Shown in pieces: positions 6,611 to 6,693 of a stretch of 6,693 bases of DNA. The number at the start of each line of letters is the position of its first letter. The first letter of the stretch is position 1. Source of the DNA: Candidatus Omnitrophota bacterium. Its GTDB lineage: Bacteria > Omnitrophota > Gorgyraeia > Tantalellales > Tantalellaceae. The position numbers were made by a program, and so were the translations under genes. A model generated the notes under the pieces. That model did no database searches. It was not told the DNA's origin and saw only the letters and a program-made list of their open reading frames with translations. The stretch is taken from the NCBI GenBank assembly GCA_023142805.1, contig JAGLIU010000191.1, forward strand, positions 1-6,693, in the 5' to 3' direction.

Positions 6611-6693
6611 TAAAATATTTTTTCAACATAATTTAAAAAACATCTAAATAATTTAAGCCCGTTATTTTGGCTTTTTTCGGGATGAAACTGAGT
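6610..6693 (-). CDS. hisH: HisH-type glutamine amidotransferase, C-terminal fragment (5' part beyond the window)
   Basis: The last 27 codons of a class I glutamine amidotransferase are present, ending at TAG (6610-6612). The fragment opens with TQFHPEKS, the diagnostic C-terminal block of HisH that carries the catalytic His and Glu of the Cys-His-Glu triad, and finishes with a short helix ending YVEKIF. HisH hydrolyses glutamine and hands ammonia to its HisF partner; here the partner gene begins 9 bases downstream. The catalytic Cys and oxyanion region lie outside the window. As this pair is linked to wbpG and pseG rather than to other his genes, it is probably the sugar-locus paralogue (HisH2). 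The frame is too short to have been called as a separate open reading frame, but the motif and adjacency to hisF make it secure. Confidence 0.9.
   Translation of the reverse strand, partial: TQFHPEKSQNNGLKLFRCFLNYVEKIF

Noticed and set aside
5728..6693. A histidine biosynthesis operon
   Set aside because: HisH and HisF homologues are present, but the neighbours are sugar-modification genes and HisF lacks Asp11; a surface-sugar role fits better.

Overview
The window is one tightly packed minus-strand operon from what looks like a Gram-negative-type bacterium of low to moderate GC. It belongs to a surface-glycan or flagellin/pilin glycosylation locus that makes a modified nonulosonic acid of the pseudaminic acid (Pse) type. 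The taxon cannot be fixed from sequence alone. AT-rich codon use and this gene mix would suit many anaerobic or uncultivated lineages.

Layout in transcription order (right to left): the 3' end of a HisH-type glutaminase (6610-6693); a HisF-type ammonia-channel/cyclase homologue (5728-6600, GTG start); an N-acetyl-sugar amidotransferase of the WbpG/PseA family (4439-5731); PseG, a UDP-sugar hydrolase (3447-4442, start corrected); a short formyltransferase of the methionyl-tRNA/GAR transformylase fold (2920-3450); PseI, pseudaminic acid synthase (1889-2920); and a large GT-B-like protein (1-1892) that runs off the left edge with no stop in the window. Complete genes overlap by 1-4 bases (four ATGA junctions and one TAATG); the only gap is 9 bases between hisH and hisF. 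There is no room for internal terminators, and I see no RNA genes, mobile elements, CRISPR or long repeats.

How the genes fit together: PseG removes UDP from the 2,4-diamino-2,4,6-trideoxy-hexose intermediate, and PseI condenses the free sugar with phosphoenolpyruvate to give a Pse-type acid. HisH/HisF/WbpG homologues are known to form a set that turns a sugar N-acetyl group into an acetamidino group. HisH releases ammonia from glutamine, HisF conducts it, and the amidotransferase activates the amide. The formyltransferase sits between pseG and pseI, where an acetyltransferase (PseH) might be expected, and suggests an N-formyl substituent. The large left-hand protein is a candidate glycosyltransferase for the finished sugar. 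PseB, PseC, PseF and any PseH are not in the window.

Points for a second look are the 630-codon open frame at the left edge, the formyltransferase placement, a degenerate PP-loop (SGARAS) in the amidotransferase, loss of the first catalytic Asp in HisF with the second kept, and C-terminal extensions on both HisF and the amidotransferase.
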